64,000 nucleotides of DNA from Methylorubrum rhodesianum (GCF_014199985.1 NZ_JACHOS010000010.1:62001-126000); one strand, 5' to 3'; shown: positions 1 to 8,360, counted from the first letter of the stretch. Notes: generated by a model not told the origin, from the letters alone. A program made the numbers and translations.

Positions 1-12
1 TCTTCCGAGGCC

Positions 13-1608
13 ATGCGGGCCAGCCTCGCGGCCCTGCCAGAGCGTCCGCTGATCTCGCTTCTCATGACGGCCGGCGACGATTCGCTTCATGTCGCGGAGA
101 CCGTCGCGAGCCTGCGGGCGCAGATCTATCCGGACTGGGAGCTGTGCCTCGCCGCCGAGGCCTCGGCCGCGCTCCGGGCCCTGGCGGCAGAAGACGACCG
201 CATCCGCATCGTCCCGCGCGCCCACGGCACCGCCTCCTCCCTCGATGCGGCGCTGGCGCAGGCGCGCGGCCCCTGGCTCGCCACGGTGGAGCCCGGTGCC
301 CGGCTCGCGCCGCACACCCTCCTTGTCCTCGTCCGACAGCTCGCCCGCGAGCCCGATCTCGATCTGCTCTACACGGACGAGGATAGGATCGGACCGGACG
401 GCGAGCGCTGCGATCCCTGCTTCAAGCCGGACTGGTCGCCCGAGACGCTTGAGAGCAGCTTCTACATCGGCGGACTCGCCCTCTATCGTACCAGCCTAGT
501 GCGGGCGGTCGGCGGTTTCCCGGGCGAGAGCGAGGGCGCACACGACTACGACCTCGCGCTGCGCCTGACCGAGCGGAGCGACCGCATCGGGCACCTCGCG
601 CAGGTGCTCTACCATCGCCGCCCTGCCGGATCCGACCCAGAAGCCGCTGCCCGCGCGCTCGCCCGCCGCGCCCGGCGCACCGGCGGACTCGACGCCGTCC
701 GCACCCTCGGCCCCGAACATTTCGCCCTGCGGCGCAGGCTCGAGACCCGCCCGCTCGTCTCCCTCGTGATCCCGACCGCCGGGCGCGACAGCACCATCGG
801 CGGGCGCACCATCGATCTCCTGGCCGCCTGCCTCGCGAGCATCCGGGAGACCAGCACCTTCGCAACAATCGAGATCGTGGCGGTCGATAACGGCGACCTG
901 CGACCGCAGACGCGCGCGGCGGTCGAGCGGTTCGGCGCGCGCACCGTCACCTGGGACAAGCCGGTCTTCAACGTCGCCGCCAAGATGAACCTCGGTGCCC
1001 GGACGTCGACCGGCGACGTGCTGGTCTTCCTCAACGACGACATCAGCGTCATCACGCCGGACTGGATCGAGGCGATGCTCGCGCTGCTGGCCATCCCCGG
1101 CGTCGGCGCGGTCGGCCCCAAGCTCCTGTTCGAGGACGGGGGCCTGCAGCATGCCGGGGTCGTCTTCGGCGAAGGACTGCCGGACCATGTCCGCCGCGGC
1201 TTTGCGGGTGACGACGCCGGCTATCACGGCTCCAGCCTCGCCAACCGCAACTATCTCGCTGTCACCGGCGCCTGCGTGATGGTGCGCCGCGCCGATTTCG
1301 AGGGAATCGACGGCTTCGACGAGGGTTACGCCATCAACTACAACGACATCGACCTCTGCCTGCGTCTCGGCGAGCGGGGCTTGCGCACGGTCTATTGCGC
1401 CGAGGCCCGGCTGCATCACTACGAGAGCCGCAACCGCATCCCCACCGTCGATCCCGCCGAGCAAGCCCGGTTTCGCAGACGCTGGGGCGCGAGGCTCGCC
1501 CGCGATCCGTACTACCCGGATCCGTTCGGCATCCGCCCGCCTGCCTTCGCGCTCGATGCCGAGCGGTTTCCGCTCGCCGCGCAGCGCATGGTAGAGGCGT
1601 GGCGATGA
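13..1608 (+). CDS. Double-domain family 2 glycosyltransferase (polysaccharide assembly)
   Basis: The 531-residue protein holds two GT-A type family 2 glycosyltransferase domains, roughly residues 12-210 and 245-470. The first has a YTDEDRI metal-binding stretch near residue 120. The second opens with LVSLVIPTAGRD, has FLNDDIS near residue 341, and is followed by an acceptor-loop region with YNDIDLCLRLGERG. Such tandem enzymes add sugars to O-antigen or capsule repeats at the cytoplasmic membrane; donor and acceptor cannot be read from the sequence. The frame stays open to the left edge of the window, so the true start may lie further upstream and the N-terminus may be incomplete. It precedes the nucleotide-sugar genes on the same strand by 31 bases, which suggests it uses the sugar they make. 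Confidence 0.85.
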   Translation: MRASLAALPERPLISLLMTAGDDSLHVAETVASLRAQIYPDWELCLAAEASAALRALAAEDDRIRIVPRAHGTASSLDAALAQARGPWLATVEPGARLAPHTLLVLVRQLAREPDLDLLYTDEDRIGPDGERCDPCFKPDWSPETLESSFYIGGLALYRTSLVRAVGGFPGESEGAHDYDLALRLTERSDRIGHLAQVLYHRRPAGSDPEAAARALARRARRTGGLDAVRTLGPEHFALRRRLETRPLVSLVIPTAGRDSTIGGRTIDLLAACLASIRETSTFATIEIVAVDNGDLRPQTRAAVERFGARTVTWDKPVFNVAAKMNLGARTSTGDVLVFLNDDISVITPDWIEAMLALLAIPGVGAVGPKLLFEDGGLQHAGVVFGEGLPDHVRRGFAGDDAGYHGSSLANRNYLAVTGACVMVRRADFEGIDGFDEGYAINYNDIDLCLRLGERGLRTVYCAEARLHHYESRNRIPTVDPAEQARFRRRWGARLARDPYYPDPFGIRPPAFALDAERFPLAAQRMVEAWR

Positions 1609-1639
1609 TGGCGACGAAGCACAACCTCGGAGACCAACC

Positions 1640-2407
1640 GTGAAGGCCGTGATCCTCGCGGGCGGACTCGGCACGCGGCTCTCGGAGGAGACCGTGGTGC
1701 GCCCCAAGCCGATGCTGGAGATCGGCGGACGGCCGATCCTCTGGCACATCATGCAGATCTTCGCCGCCCACGGCGTCACCGAGTTCGTGATCTGCCTCGG
1801 CTACAAGGGCTACGTCATCAAGGAATTCTTCCTCAACTACCGTCTGCATCTGAGCGATGTCACGCTCGATCTCGGCCGCGGCCATGTCGAGTTCCACCGC
1901 TCGGCGGCCGAGGATTGGAAGGTCTCGCTGATCGAGACCGGCGACGCCACCATGACCGGCGGACGCCTCAAGCGGGTGCGCGACTATCTCGGCGAGGACG
2001 ATTTCTTCATGACCTACGGCGACGGCGTCGCCGATATCGACCTCACGCGGCTCGCGGCCTTCCACCGGGCGCACGGGCGCCTCGCCACCCTGACGGCGGT
2101 GGTGCCGCCGGGCCGCTTCGGCGCCCTCGACCTCGCGGGCGACGCCGTCCGCAGCTTTCGCGAGAAGCCGGCGGGGGACGGAGCCACCATCAACGGCGGC
2201 TTCTTCGTGCTCTCGCCCCGTGTACTCGACCGGATCGCCGGCGACGCCACCGTGTGGGAGAGCGAGCCGCTGGAGAGCCTCGCCCGCGACGGGCAGCTCC
2301 ACGCCTACCATCACACCGGCTTCTGGCAGGCGATGGACACCCTGCGCGATAAGAAGCACCTCGAAGAGCTCTGGGCCCGCGGCGACGCCCCCTGGAAGGT
2401 GTGGTGA
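1640..2407 (+). CDS. rfbF: Glucose-1-phosphate cytidylyltransferase
   Basis: RfbF joins CTP and glucose-1-phosphate to give CDP-glucose, the first step of CDP-6-deoxysugar synthesis. The 255-residue length is normal for the family. The N-terminal nucleotide-binding signature ILAGGLGTRLSEET is followed by RPKPM and the typical GGRPILWHIM segment; GDGVAD near residue 132 and NGGFFV near residue 184 also fit. The GTG start has a CGGAGA ribosome site seven bases upstream. The stop codon overlaps the next start (TGATG), so translation of rfbF and rfbG is probably coupled. Confidence 0.93.
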   Translation: MKAVILAGGLGTRLSEETVVRPKPMLEIGGRPILWHIMQIFAAHGVTEFVICLGYKGYVIKEFFLNYRLHLSDVTLDLGRGHVEFHRSAAEDWKVSLIETGDATMTGGRLKRVRDYLGEDDFFMTYGDGVADIDLTRLAAFHRAHGRLATLTAVVPPGRFGALDLAGDAVRSFREKPAGDGATINGGFFVLSPRVLDRIAGDATVWESEPLESLARDGQLHAYHHTGFWQAMDTLRDKKHLEELWARGDAPWKVW

Positions 2408-3537
2408 TGGCCGCGCTCAATCCCGATCCCGCCTTCTGGGCCGGCAAGCGCGTGCTCCTCACCGGCCATACCGGCTTCAAGGGCGCGTGGCTGAGCCTCT
2501 GGCTCGCCCGGCTCGGCGCCCGTGTCTCCGGCTTCGCCCTGGCGCCGGAGACGCGGCCGAACCTGTTCGAGGCGATCGATTTCCCGTCCGAGCGGTCCCG
2601 CATCGGCGACATCCGCGACCTGGCGGCGCTCGCCGACGCGATGGCGGCATCGCAGCCGGATATCGTGATCCACATGGCGGCGCAGGCCCTGGTACGGCCC
2701 TCCTACGCCGATCCGGTGGGCACCTTCGCGGTCAACGCCATGGGCACCGTCCACCTGCTGGAGGCCGTGCGGGGCGCGCCCAGCGTGCGCGCGGTCGTCG
2801 TGGTGACGAGCGACAAGGCCTACGAGAACCGCGAATGGCCCTACGCCTACCGCGAGACCGAGGCGATGGGCGGGCGCGACCCCTACAGCGCCTCCAAGGG
2901 CTGCGCCGAACTCGTGACGAGCGCCTATCGTGCCTCGTTCTTCGGCGCGGGCGGCCACCCGGCGCGGATCGCCAGCGCCCGGGCCGGCAACGTCATCGGC
3001 GGCGGCGACTGGTCGGCCGACCGGCTGATCCCCGACATCGTGCGCGCGTTCTGGGCCGGGCAATCGGTCGAGATCCGCGCGCCGCACGCGATCCGCCCGT
3101 GGCAGCACGTGCTGGAGCCGCTGGCCGGCTACCTGCGGCTGGCCGAATGTCTCGCGGGTGCTGACGGCAACGCCTTCGCGGAGGGCTGGAATCTCGGACC
3201 GGCGGACGAGGATTGCCGGCCCGTCGCGGACCTCGTCGAGCGTTTGGCCCGGGGCTGGGGCGACGGGGCCGGCTGGCACCTGTCGCAACGGACGCATCCG
3301 CACGAGGCGACCTATCTCAAGGTCGATGCCTCGAAGGCCCGCGCCCGCCTCGGCTGGGACCGGCGTCTGACCCTCGATACCGCGCTCGACTGGACCGCCA
3401 CCTGGTACCGCGCGGCCGCCTCCGGCGCCGATCCCCGTGCTCTGGCCGCGGCCGAGATCGCGCGCTACGAGGCGCTGGGCCAGCCCGGAGACCGCGCTGG
3501 CGTCCGAGCCGGAGTTCAAGCCGGAGTCCAAGCGTGA
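2407..3537 (+). CDS. rfbG: CDP-glucose 4,6-dehydratase
   Basis: This extended short-chain dehydrogenase converts CDP-glucose to CDP-4-keto-6-deoxyglucose. The Rossmann motif TGHTGFKG lies near residue 18, VVVTSDKAYENREW near residue 135, and the catalytic YSASKG pair near residue 160. ARAGNVIGGGDW is typical of the CDP-glucose subfamily. The ATG at 2407 was chosen because GGAAGG lies about eight bases upstream and it overlaps the rfbF stop; two in-frame GTG codons at 2401 and 2404 are alternatives. The C-terminus ends in a short GVRAGVQAGVQA repeat that looks like a tail extension. The stop overlaps the GTG start of the methyltransferase. Confidence 0.93.
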   Translation: MAALNPDPAFWAGKRVLLTGHTGFKGAWLSLWLARLGARVSGFALAPETRPNLFEAIDFPSERSRIGDIRDLAALADAMAASQPDIVIHMAAQALVRPSYADPVGTFAVNAMGTVHLLEAVRGAPSVRAVVVVTSDKAYENREWPYAYRETEAMGGRDPYSASKGCAELVTSAYRASFFGAGGHPARIASARAGNVIGGGDWSADRLIPDIVRAFWAGQSVEIRAPHAIRPWQHVLEPLAGYLRLAECLAGADGNAFAEGWNLGPADEDCRPVADLVERLARGWGDGAGWHLSQRTHPHEATYLKVDASKARARLGWDRRLTLDTALDWTATWYRAAASGADPRALAAAEIARYEALGQPGDRAGVRAGVQAGVQA

Positions 3538-4763
3538 CCGCCCCGACCTGCCGCGCCTGCGGCGCCGCCCTGACCCGGACCTTCTGCGATCTCGGCCTGT
3601 CGCCGCTCGCCAACTCCTACGTCACACCGGAGCGGCGGCACCGGGGCGAGGTCTTCCACCCGCTCCACGCCTATGTCTGCGACGCCTGCTGGCTGGTCCA
3701 ACTCGAAGCCTTCGAGAGCCCCGAGGCGATCTTTTCCGACTACGCCTACTTCTCCGGCTTCTCCGCCGGCTGGCTGCGGCACGCGGAAGGCTACGTCTCC
3801 GCGATGATCGAGCGCTTCGGGCTGGGACCGGAGAGCAAGGTTGTCGAGGTCGCGAGCAACGACGGCTACCTGCTGCAATACTTCGTCGCCCGCGGCGTGC
3901 CGGTGCTCGGCGTCGAGCCGGCGGCCAATGTCGCCCGCGTGGCGGTGGAGCGCGGCGTGCCGACGGAGGTCGCCTTCTTCGGCCGCGACACCGCCCGGCG
4001 GCTCGCCGCCGCGGGCCACAAGGCCGACCTGATGGCGGCCAACAACGTGCTCGCCCACGTGCCCGACATCCTCGATTTCACCGCGGGCTTCGCCGAGATC
4101 CTGAAGCCGGAGGGCGTGGCGACCTTCGAATTCCCGCACCTGCTGCGGATGATCGAGCATCGACAGTTCGACACGATCTACCACGAGCACTTCTCCTACC
4201 TCTCGCTCGGCGTGGTGATCGGTATCCTGCGCCAGCAGGGCCTGCGGGTGTTCGACGTCGAGGAATGGCCGACGCATGGCGGTTCGCTGCGGGTTTTCGC
4301 CTGCCACGAGGCCGCCTCCCACCAGCCGACCCCGGGGCTGGAGCGCGTGGTGCTGGCCGAGTGGGGCGCGAAGCTGTTCGATCCGTCCGGCTACGCCGGT
4401 TTCGGGCAGGCGGTGGCCGACATCAAATGCGCGGCGCTGCGCTTCCTGATCGAGGAGCGGGCGGCGGGCCGCACGGTCTGCGCCTACGGTGCGGCGGCCA
4501 AGGGCAACACCTTCCTCAACTATTGCGGCATCGGCCCGGAACTGGTCCGGGCGGTGGCCGACCGCTCGCCGCACAAGCAGGGCACGTGGCTGCCCGGCAG
4601 CCGCATCCCCGTGGTCTCGCCCGACGACCTTCTCGCCCTGCGCCCCGACACGGTGCTGATCCTGCCCTGGAACCTGAAGGACGAGATCGCCGGCGAGATG
4701 GCCGCCATCCGCGCCTGGGGCGGTCGCTTCGCCGTGGCGATCCCCGAACTGACGGTGTTCTGA
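3534..4763 (+). CDS. SAM-dependent sugar C-methyltransferase (TylCIII/NovU type)
   Basis: The 409-residue protein has the three-part layout of NDP-sugar C-methyltransferases. An N-terminal zinc-binding part carries CRACG near residue 5 and CDACW near residue 50. The central SAM-binding core holds VVEVASNDGYLL near residue 104, and the C-terminal part has the AYGAAAKGNTFLNY signature near residue 318. Relatives such as TylCIII methylate C-3 of a 4-keto-6-deoxy sugar. Between rfbG and an RmlC-type epimerase, the likely substrate is the CDP-4-keto-6-deoxy sugar, giving a branched sugar; this is inference from context. GTG start in a GTGA overlap with rfbG; the substrate and methylated position are unproven. 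Confidence 0.85.
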   Translation: MTAPTCRACGAALTRTFCDLGLSPLANSYVTPERRHRGEVFHPLHAYVCDACWLVQLEAFESPEAIFSDYAYFSGFSAGWLRHAEGYVSAMIERFGLGPESKVVEVASNDGYLLQYFVARGVPVLGVEPAANVARVAVERGVPTEVAFFGRDTARRLAAAGHKADLMAANNVLAHVPDILDFTAGFAEILKPEGVATFEFPHLLRMIEHRQFDTIYHEHFSYLSLGVVIGILRQQGLRVFDVEEWPTHGGSLRVFACHEAASHQPTPGLERVVLAEWGAKLFDPSGYAGFGQAVADIKCAALRFLIEERAAGRTVCAYGAAAKGNTFLNYCGIGPELVRAVADRSPHKQGTWLPGSRIPVVSPDDLLALRPDTVLILPWNLKDEIAGEMAAIRAWGGRFAVAIPELTVF

Positions 4764-4769
4764 AGCCCG

Positions 4770-5303
4770 ATGATCTTCGAGGAACTCGAGCTGCCCGGCC
4801 TGTTCCGCGTGGCGCCCGAGCCGCACACGGACGAGCGTGGCTTCTTCGCCCGGACGCATTGCGAGAGCGAATTGTCCGAGCGCGGGCTGATCGGTCGCTT
4901 CACCCAGTCGAGCGTGTCGTTCAACCACCGCCGCGGCACGGTGCGCGGCCTGCACTTTTCGACGGCACCGCACGCCGAGACCAAGCTGGTGCGCTGCACG
5001 GCCGGCGCGATCCACGACGCGGTGGTGGATCTGCGGCCCGGCTCACCGACCTATCTGCGGACCGCGCTGGTGACGCTCTCGGCCGCGAACCGCCACGCCC
5101 TCTACATCCCGGCAGGCCTCGCGCACGGCTTCCAGACGCTCAGCGACGATGCCGAGATCCTCTACATGATCGACCGGCCCTTCGTGGCCGCCGCCGCCGA
5201 CGGGGTGCGCTGGGACGACCCTGCCTTCGGGCTGACATGGCCCGAGCCGATCACCGTGATCGCGCCGCGCGACCTCGCCTTTCCCGACTGGGCGGGGCGG
5301 TGA
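4770..5303 (+). CDS. RmlC-type dTDP/CDP-4-keto-sugar epimerase
   Basis: This is a cupin of the dTDP-4-dehydrorhamnose 3,5-epimerase family, 177 residues, close to the usual 180. The DERGFFAR motif lies near residue 21. RGLHF carries the expected catalytic histidine at residue 62, AIHDAVVDLRPGSPTY follows near residue 80, and a tyrosine sits at 132 in the region of the family's general acid. It should invert C-3 and/or C-5 of a 4-keto-6-deoxy sugar. Placed after a C-methyltransferase and before a reductase, it matches the order of 3-C-methyl sugar pathways. Whether it acts at one or two positions cannot be told. Its stop overlaps the next GTG start. Confidence 0.85.
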   Translation: MIFEELELPGLFRVAPEPHTDERGFFARTHCESELSERGLIGRFTQSSVSFNHRRGTVRGLHFSTAPHAETKLVRCTAGAIHDAVVDLRPGSPTYLRTALVTLSAANRHALYIPAGLAHGFQTLSDDAEILYMIDRPFVAAAADGVRWDDPAFGLTWPEPITVIAPRDLAFPDWAGR

Positions 5304-6343
5304 GGCGGGTCCTCGTCACCGGCGGGGCCGGCTTCGTCGGCCGCCACGCGGTGGCGGCCCTCGCGGCCCGCGGCTTCGAGGTGCACGGGCTCGGGCGGAC
5401 CGCCCCCGATGGCGCCCACGCCTTCCACGCCGCCGACCTGCTCGATCCGGCTCAGAGGCGCGCCGCCGTGCAGGCGGCTTCGGCGAGCCACCTCCTCCAC
5501 CTCGCCTGGATCACCACGCCCGGCCGCTACTGGCAGGCGCCGGACAACCTCGACTGGACTGCGGCGAGCCTCGACCTCGTGCGGATGTTTCGCGAGGCGG
5601 GCGGCACCCGCGCGGTCGTGGCGGGAACCTGTGCGGAGTACGACTGGACCGGCATCGAACGGCTGCCGCGTGCAGAAGCGGACGCCCCCTCTCCCCGGGC
5701 GCGCGGAGCGGGGCACGACGCCGGGGTCGCCGAAGCCCCCTCCCCGCCTGCCGGGACGGAGACTGCAGCGGAAAGCCTTCGCAGCGGCCGCCTGACCGAA
5801 GCTGCCCCATGCCATCCCGCAACGCTCTACGGGGCCGCCAAGGACGGGCTTCGCCGTGTCCTGCAAGCCTACGCGGCCGGGGTCGGGCTCTCCCTCGCCT
5901 GGGGGCGGCTGTTCTACCTCTACGGCCCCGGCGAGACGCCCGGCCGGCTCGTCGGCGACGCGGCGCGGGCGCTGCTCGCGGGCCGGCAGCTTGCCACCAG
6001 CGAAGGCCGGCAGCGCCGCGACTTTCTCCACGTCATCGATGCGGGCGCCGCCTTCGCGGCCCTGATCGATTCGGCGGTGGAGGGGCCCGTCAATATCGGC
6101 TCGGGCGAGGCCGTACCGGTGCGCGACATCCTGGAGACGATCGGGACGCTCACGGGCCGGCCGGACCTGCTCGATTTCGGGGCACGCCCGCTCAGCCCCT
6201 CGGAGCCGGCTTGCATCGAGGCCGACATCCGGCGTCTTGCGGACGAAGTCGGGTTCCGTCCGCGCTACGGCCTCGCGCAGGGTCTGGCGCAGATAGTGGC
6301 GGACGGGCGCGCCGTGCTCAGCACTGCGGCATCAGCCCCTTGA
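5300..6343 (+). CDS. NAD(P)-dependent sugar epimerase/ketoreductase with an internal repeat-derived insert
   Basis: An extended SDR protein of 347 residues, probably the final 4-keto reductase (or epimerase) for the nucleotide sugar. The NAD-binding VLVTGGAGFVGRH lies at residues 4-16, GTCAEYDW near residue 110, the catalytic LYGAAK about 65 residues later, RRDFLHVID near 240 and VNIGSGE near 265. Between RLPRAEAD and LTEAAPCHP there are about 37 extra Pro/Ala/Gly/Glu-rich residues that family members lack. The underlying DNA resembles the GC-rich repeats found elsewhere in this window. The insert keeps the frame and falls in a surface loop ahead of the active-site tyrosine, so activity may survive. 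GTG start overlaps the epimerase stop. The 3' end overlaps the convergent receiver gene by 26 bases. Confidence 0.82.
   Translation: MRRVLVTGGAGFVGRHAVAALAARGFEVHGLGRTAPDGAHAFHAADLLDPAQRRAAVQAASASHLLHLAWITTPGRYWQAPDNLDWTAASLDLVRMFREAGGTRAVVAGTCAEYDWTGIERLPRAEADAPSPRARGAGHDAGVAEAPSPPAGTETAAESLRSGRLTEAAPCHPATLYGAAKDGLRRVLQAYAAGVGLSLAWGRLFYLYGPGETPGRLVGDAARALLAGRQLATSEGRQRRDFLHVIDAGAAFAALIDSAVEGPVNIGSGEAVPVRDILETIGTLTGRPDLLDFGARPLSPSEPACIEADIRRLADEVGFRPRYGLAQGLAQIVADGRAVLSTAASAP
5684..5790. repeat. GC-rich repeat-like insert inside the reductase gene
   Basis: A stretch with CCCTCTCCCC, then GCGGAGCGGGG, then CCCCCTCCCCG resembles the repeat at 11241-11360, which has CCCTCTCCCC followed by GCGGAGCGGG. 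It codes for residues that have no counterpart in the enzyme family. Unlike the copy at 23551-23683, clear terminal inverted repeats are not visible, so the boundaries are approximate and the assignment is tentative. Confidence 0.5.
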
Positions 6344-6716
6344 GACGGGCCAGAATGTCCTCGCCGGCGCAGGGGCGGGCGATGAACTGAGCGCCCGCCG
6401 GCATACGCTCGGGGTCGGGCGAGGCGCGGCCGGACACGATCAGGATCGGCAGGTTCGGCCGGGCCTGGGCGACGGAATTCGCGAGTTCGAATCCGTCGAC
6501 GCGGCCGGAAAGCTGCACGTCGGTCACGAGGCCGCAGATATCCGGCCGGGCCTGGAGGATGGAGAGGGCGCGCTCGGCGGAGGCGCATTGTACGGTGTCG
6601 TAACCGCCCTCTTCCAGCACGTCGCCGAGGTCCATGATGGTCAGGGCCTCGTCCTCGACGATGAGGATGACGGGACGGTCGGCTTCCGGGTTCGTCGTTT
6701 CGGTCTGGCTCGCCAC
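6318..6716 (-). CDS. Stand-alone response regulator receiver protein
   Basis: A single CheY-like receiver domain of 132 residues with no output domain. VILIVEDEA gives the acidic pocket (E21, D22) and VTDVQLSG supplies the phospho-acceptor Asp66. ILIVSG carries the switch serine. At the position of the normally invariant lysine (KP) the protein reads ARP, an unusual Lys-to-Arg change. The GTG start at 6716 has a GGGGAG ribosome site upstream; a longer frame continues through the 15-bp repeats but has no receiver homology there. Such proteins in Alphaproteobacteria often take phosphate from HWE kinases, and one is encoded at 30262-31728; the pairing is only a guess. Confidence 0.85.
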   Translation of the reverse strand: MASQTETTNPEADRPVILIVEDEALTIMDLGDVLEEGGYDTVQCASAERALSILQARPDICGLVTDVQLSGRVDGFELANSVAQARPNLPILIVSGRASPDPERMPAGAQFIARPCAGEDILARLKGLMPQC

Positions 6717-6747
6717 CTTAAGCTCTCCCCGATTTGCTCCAGCGACC

Positions 6748-6793
6748 CAAGTTGTTCGCAGACTTGTTGTTCGCAGACCCGATGTTTGCAGAC
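6748..6793. repeat. Three 15-bp tandem repeats upstream of the receiver gene
   Basis: Three consecutive copies of a unit close to TTGTTGTTCGCAGAC occupy this stretch, the third (CCGATGTTTGCAGAC) being diverged. They lie 32 bases before the chosen receiver start, in the likely promoter or leader. The 15-bp period equals five codons, so they could be read through if translation began further upstream, but no start with a ribosome site is seen there. Confidence 0.6.
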
Positions 6794-6945
6794 TTGGCCG
6801 TTTCCCGTGCCGGGAACCGCTGCGCTGCGATGATCCAACGAGTAACCCCGCTGCGGGTTGCAGGGTCCCGGAGGTGCTTCGGCTCTCCCTCGGGCAGGCC
6901 TGCAAGCTCCGCGCCGCCGGGTCGAACGGTCGGGGCGAACCGGCC

Positions 6946-8196
6946 TCAGGCGGCGGTTTCGGTCACCGCCGTCACCGCCGCGATCAGGCGGCCGAGATCG
7001 TTCTCGTCGATGGTGAGCGCGGGGGTGAGATAGACGATGTCCCCGAACGGCCGTACCCAGACGCCGCGCTCGACGAAGCGCCGCTTGAGGTCGGCGAGGT
7101 CCGGAGCCTGCGCGAACTGCACCGCACCGATCGCGCCGAGCACGCGCACGTCCCGCACCCCGGACAGCCGGCGCAAGGGGGCGAGACCCGCCTCCAGGCG
7201 CGCGGCGACGGCGCGGGCCTGATCCAGGCGCGGCTCGGTTTCGAACAGGTCGAGGCTGGCATTGGCCGCCGCGCAGGCGAGCGGGTTCGCCATGAAGGTC
7301 GGGCCGTGCATCAGCGCCGCCGACGGGTCGTCGGACCAGAAGGCGGAAAAGATCTCCGTGGTGGCGACGGTCGCGGCCAGCGCCATCGTGCCGCCGGTGA
7401 GCGCCTTCGACAGGCAGAGGATGTCGGGCACGACACCCGCCTGCTCGCAGGCGAACATCGTCCCGGTGCGGCCGAACCCGGTGAAGATCTCGTCGGCGAT
7501 GAGGGGCAGGCCGTGGCGCTGGGCGAGCCGCGCGACCGTGGCCAGCACCTCCGGCGGATGGGTCAGCATCCCGCCGGCGCCCTGCACCAACGGCTCGACG
7601 ATCACCGCCGCGAGTTCGTGGCGGTGGCGGGCCATCGCCGCGTCGAGGGCGGCTTCCCGCTCGCCGTCGCGCGGCAACTCGCAGAAAACCTGCGTCGGCA
7701 GGTAGGCGCCGAAGCGGCGGTGCATCCCCTCCTCAGGGTCGCAGGCCGACATCGCGCCCATGGTGTCGCCGTGATAGCCGCCGCGGAAGGCGAGCACCCG
7801 GGTACGGCCGGTCTCGCCGCGGTTGAGCCAGAGCTGCACCGCCATCTTCAGGGCGACCTCGACGGCGACCGAGCCGGAATCGGTGAAGAAGACGTGGTTG
7901 AGATCACCCGGCAGCAGGGCGGCGAGACGTTGTCCCAGCCGCTCGGCCGGGGCGTGGGTGAGCCCGCCGAACATCACGTGCGGCATGCGGATGAGCTGGT
8001 CGGCCATCGCGGCCGCGATGTGCGGATGGTTGTAGCCGTGGACGGCGGTCCACCACGAGGCGATGCCGTCGATCAGCTCGCGTCCACCCTTCAGGGTGAT
8101 GCGCGTGCCCTGCGTCGCGATCGCCTCCAGCGGCGGCGCGGCCGTCTTCATCTGGGTGTAGGGACGCCAGAGCTTTTGGGAGGAGAGCGCGGTCAT
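6946..8196 (-). CDS. bioA: Adenosylmethionine-8-amino-7-oxononanoate aminotransferase
   Basis: BioA uses S-adenosylmethionine as amino donor to make 7,8-diaminopelargonate in biotin synthesis. The 416-residue class III aminotransferase begins with LWRPYTQM and carries DGIASWWTAVHGYNHP. It also has FTDSGSVAVEVALKMA, FRGGYHGDT, the IADEIFTGFGRTG Asp motif, and LSKALTGG with the PLP lysine. The tryptophan pair in SWW is characteristic of BioA. It follows gcvP on the same strand across a 169-base gap that holds a repeat, an unusual neighbour for a glycine cleavage operon. bioF lies about 5.5 kb away on the other strand. Confidence 0.93.
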   Translation of the reverse strand: MTALSSQKLWRPYTQMKTAAPPLEAIATQGTRITLKGGRELIDGIASWWTAVHGYNHPHIAAAMADQLIRMPHVMFGGLTHAPAERLGQRLAALLPGDLNHVFFTDSGSVAVEVALKMAVQLWLNRGETGRTRVLAFRGGYHGDTMGAMSACDPEEGMHRRFGAYLPTQVFCELPRDGEREAALDAAMARHRHELAAVIVEPLVQGAGGMLTHPPEVLATVARLAQRHGLPLIADEIFTGFGRTGTMFACEQAGVVPDILCLSKALTGGTMALAATVATTEIFSAFWSDDPSAALMHGPTFMANPLACAAANASLDLFETEPRLDQARAVAARLEAGLAPLRRLSGVRDVRVLGAIGAVQFAQAPDLADLKRRFVERGVWVRPFGDIVYLTPALTIDENDLGRLIAAVTAVTETAA

Positions 8197-8241
8197 GGGC
8201 GTCGGGATGGGGGGTGGCGGCCATTGAGTCAAACCCGTCAG

Positions 8242-8360
8242 CCCATCCTCTTTCCTCTCCGCGGGAGAGCGGAGCGTCGTTCCGAGCCGACCTCTGCCAG
8301 TCCCTCTCCCGCGCACTTCGCGGACACCCTCCTCCGCAAACGGAGGAGGGTCCGGCGGCC
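8242..8360. repeat. GC-rich palindromic repeat between gcvP and bioA
   Basis: The sequence has CTCTCCGCGGGAGAGCGGAG near the left end and a strong CCTCCTCCGCAAACGGAGGAGG hairpin at the right, ending six bases before the gcvP stop codon. Its architecture matches the repeat between gcvH and gcvP, although similarity is weaker. It may also act as a transcription or RNA-decay barrier between gcvP and bioA. Confidence 0.55.

Noticed and set aside
496..1779. A 427-codon minus-strand open frame opposite the glycosyltransferase and rfbF start
   Set aside because: It is antisense to a well-supported gene, has no recognisable motif and reflects high GC at third positions.
3437..5299. A very long plus-strand frame running ahead of the reductase
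   Set aside because: The Arg/Pro/Gly-rich part up to 5299 is the wrong frame of the methyltransferase and epimerase genes. Only the part from the GTG at 5300 is real.
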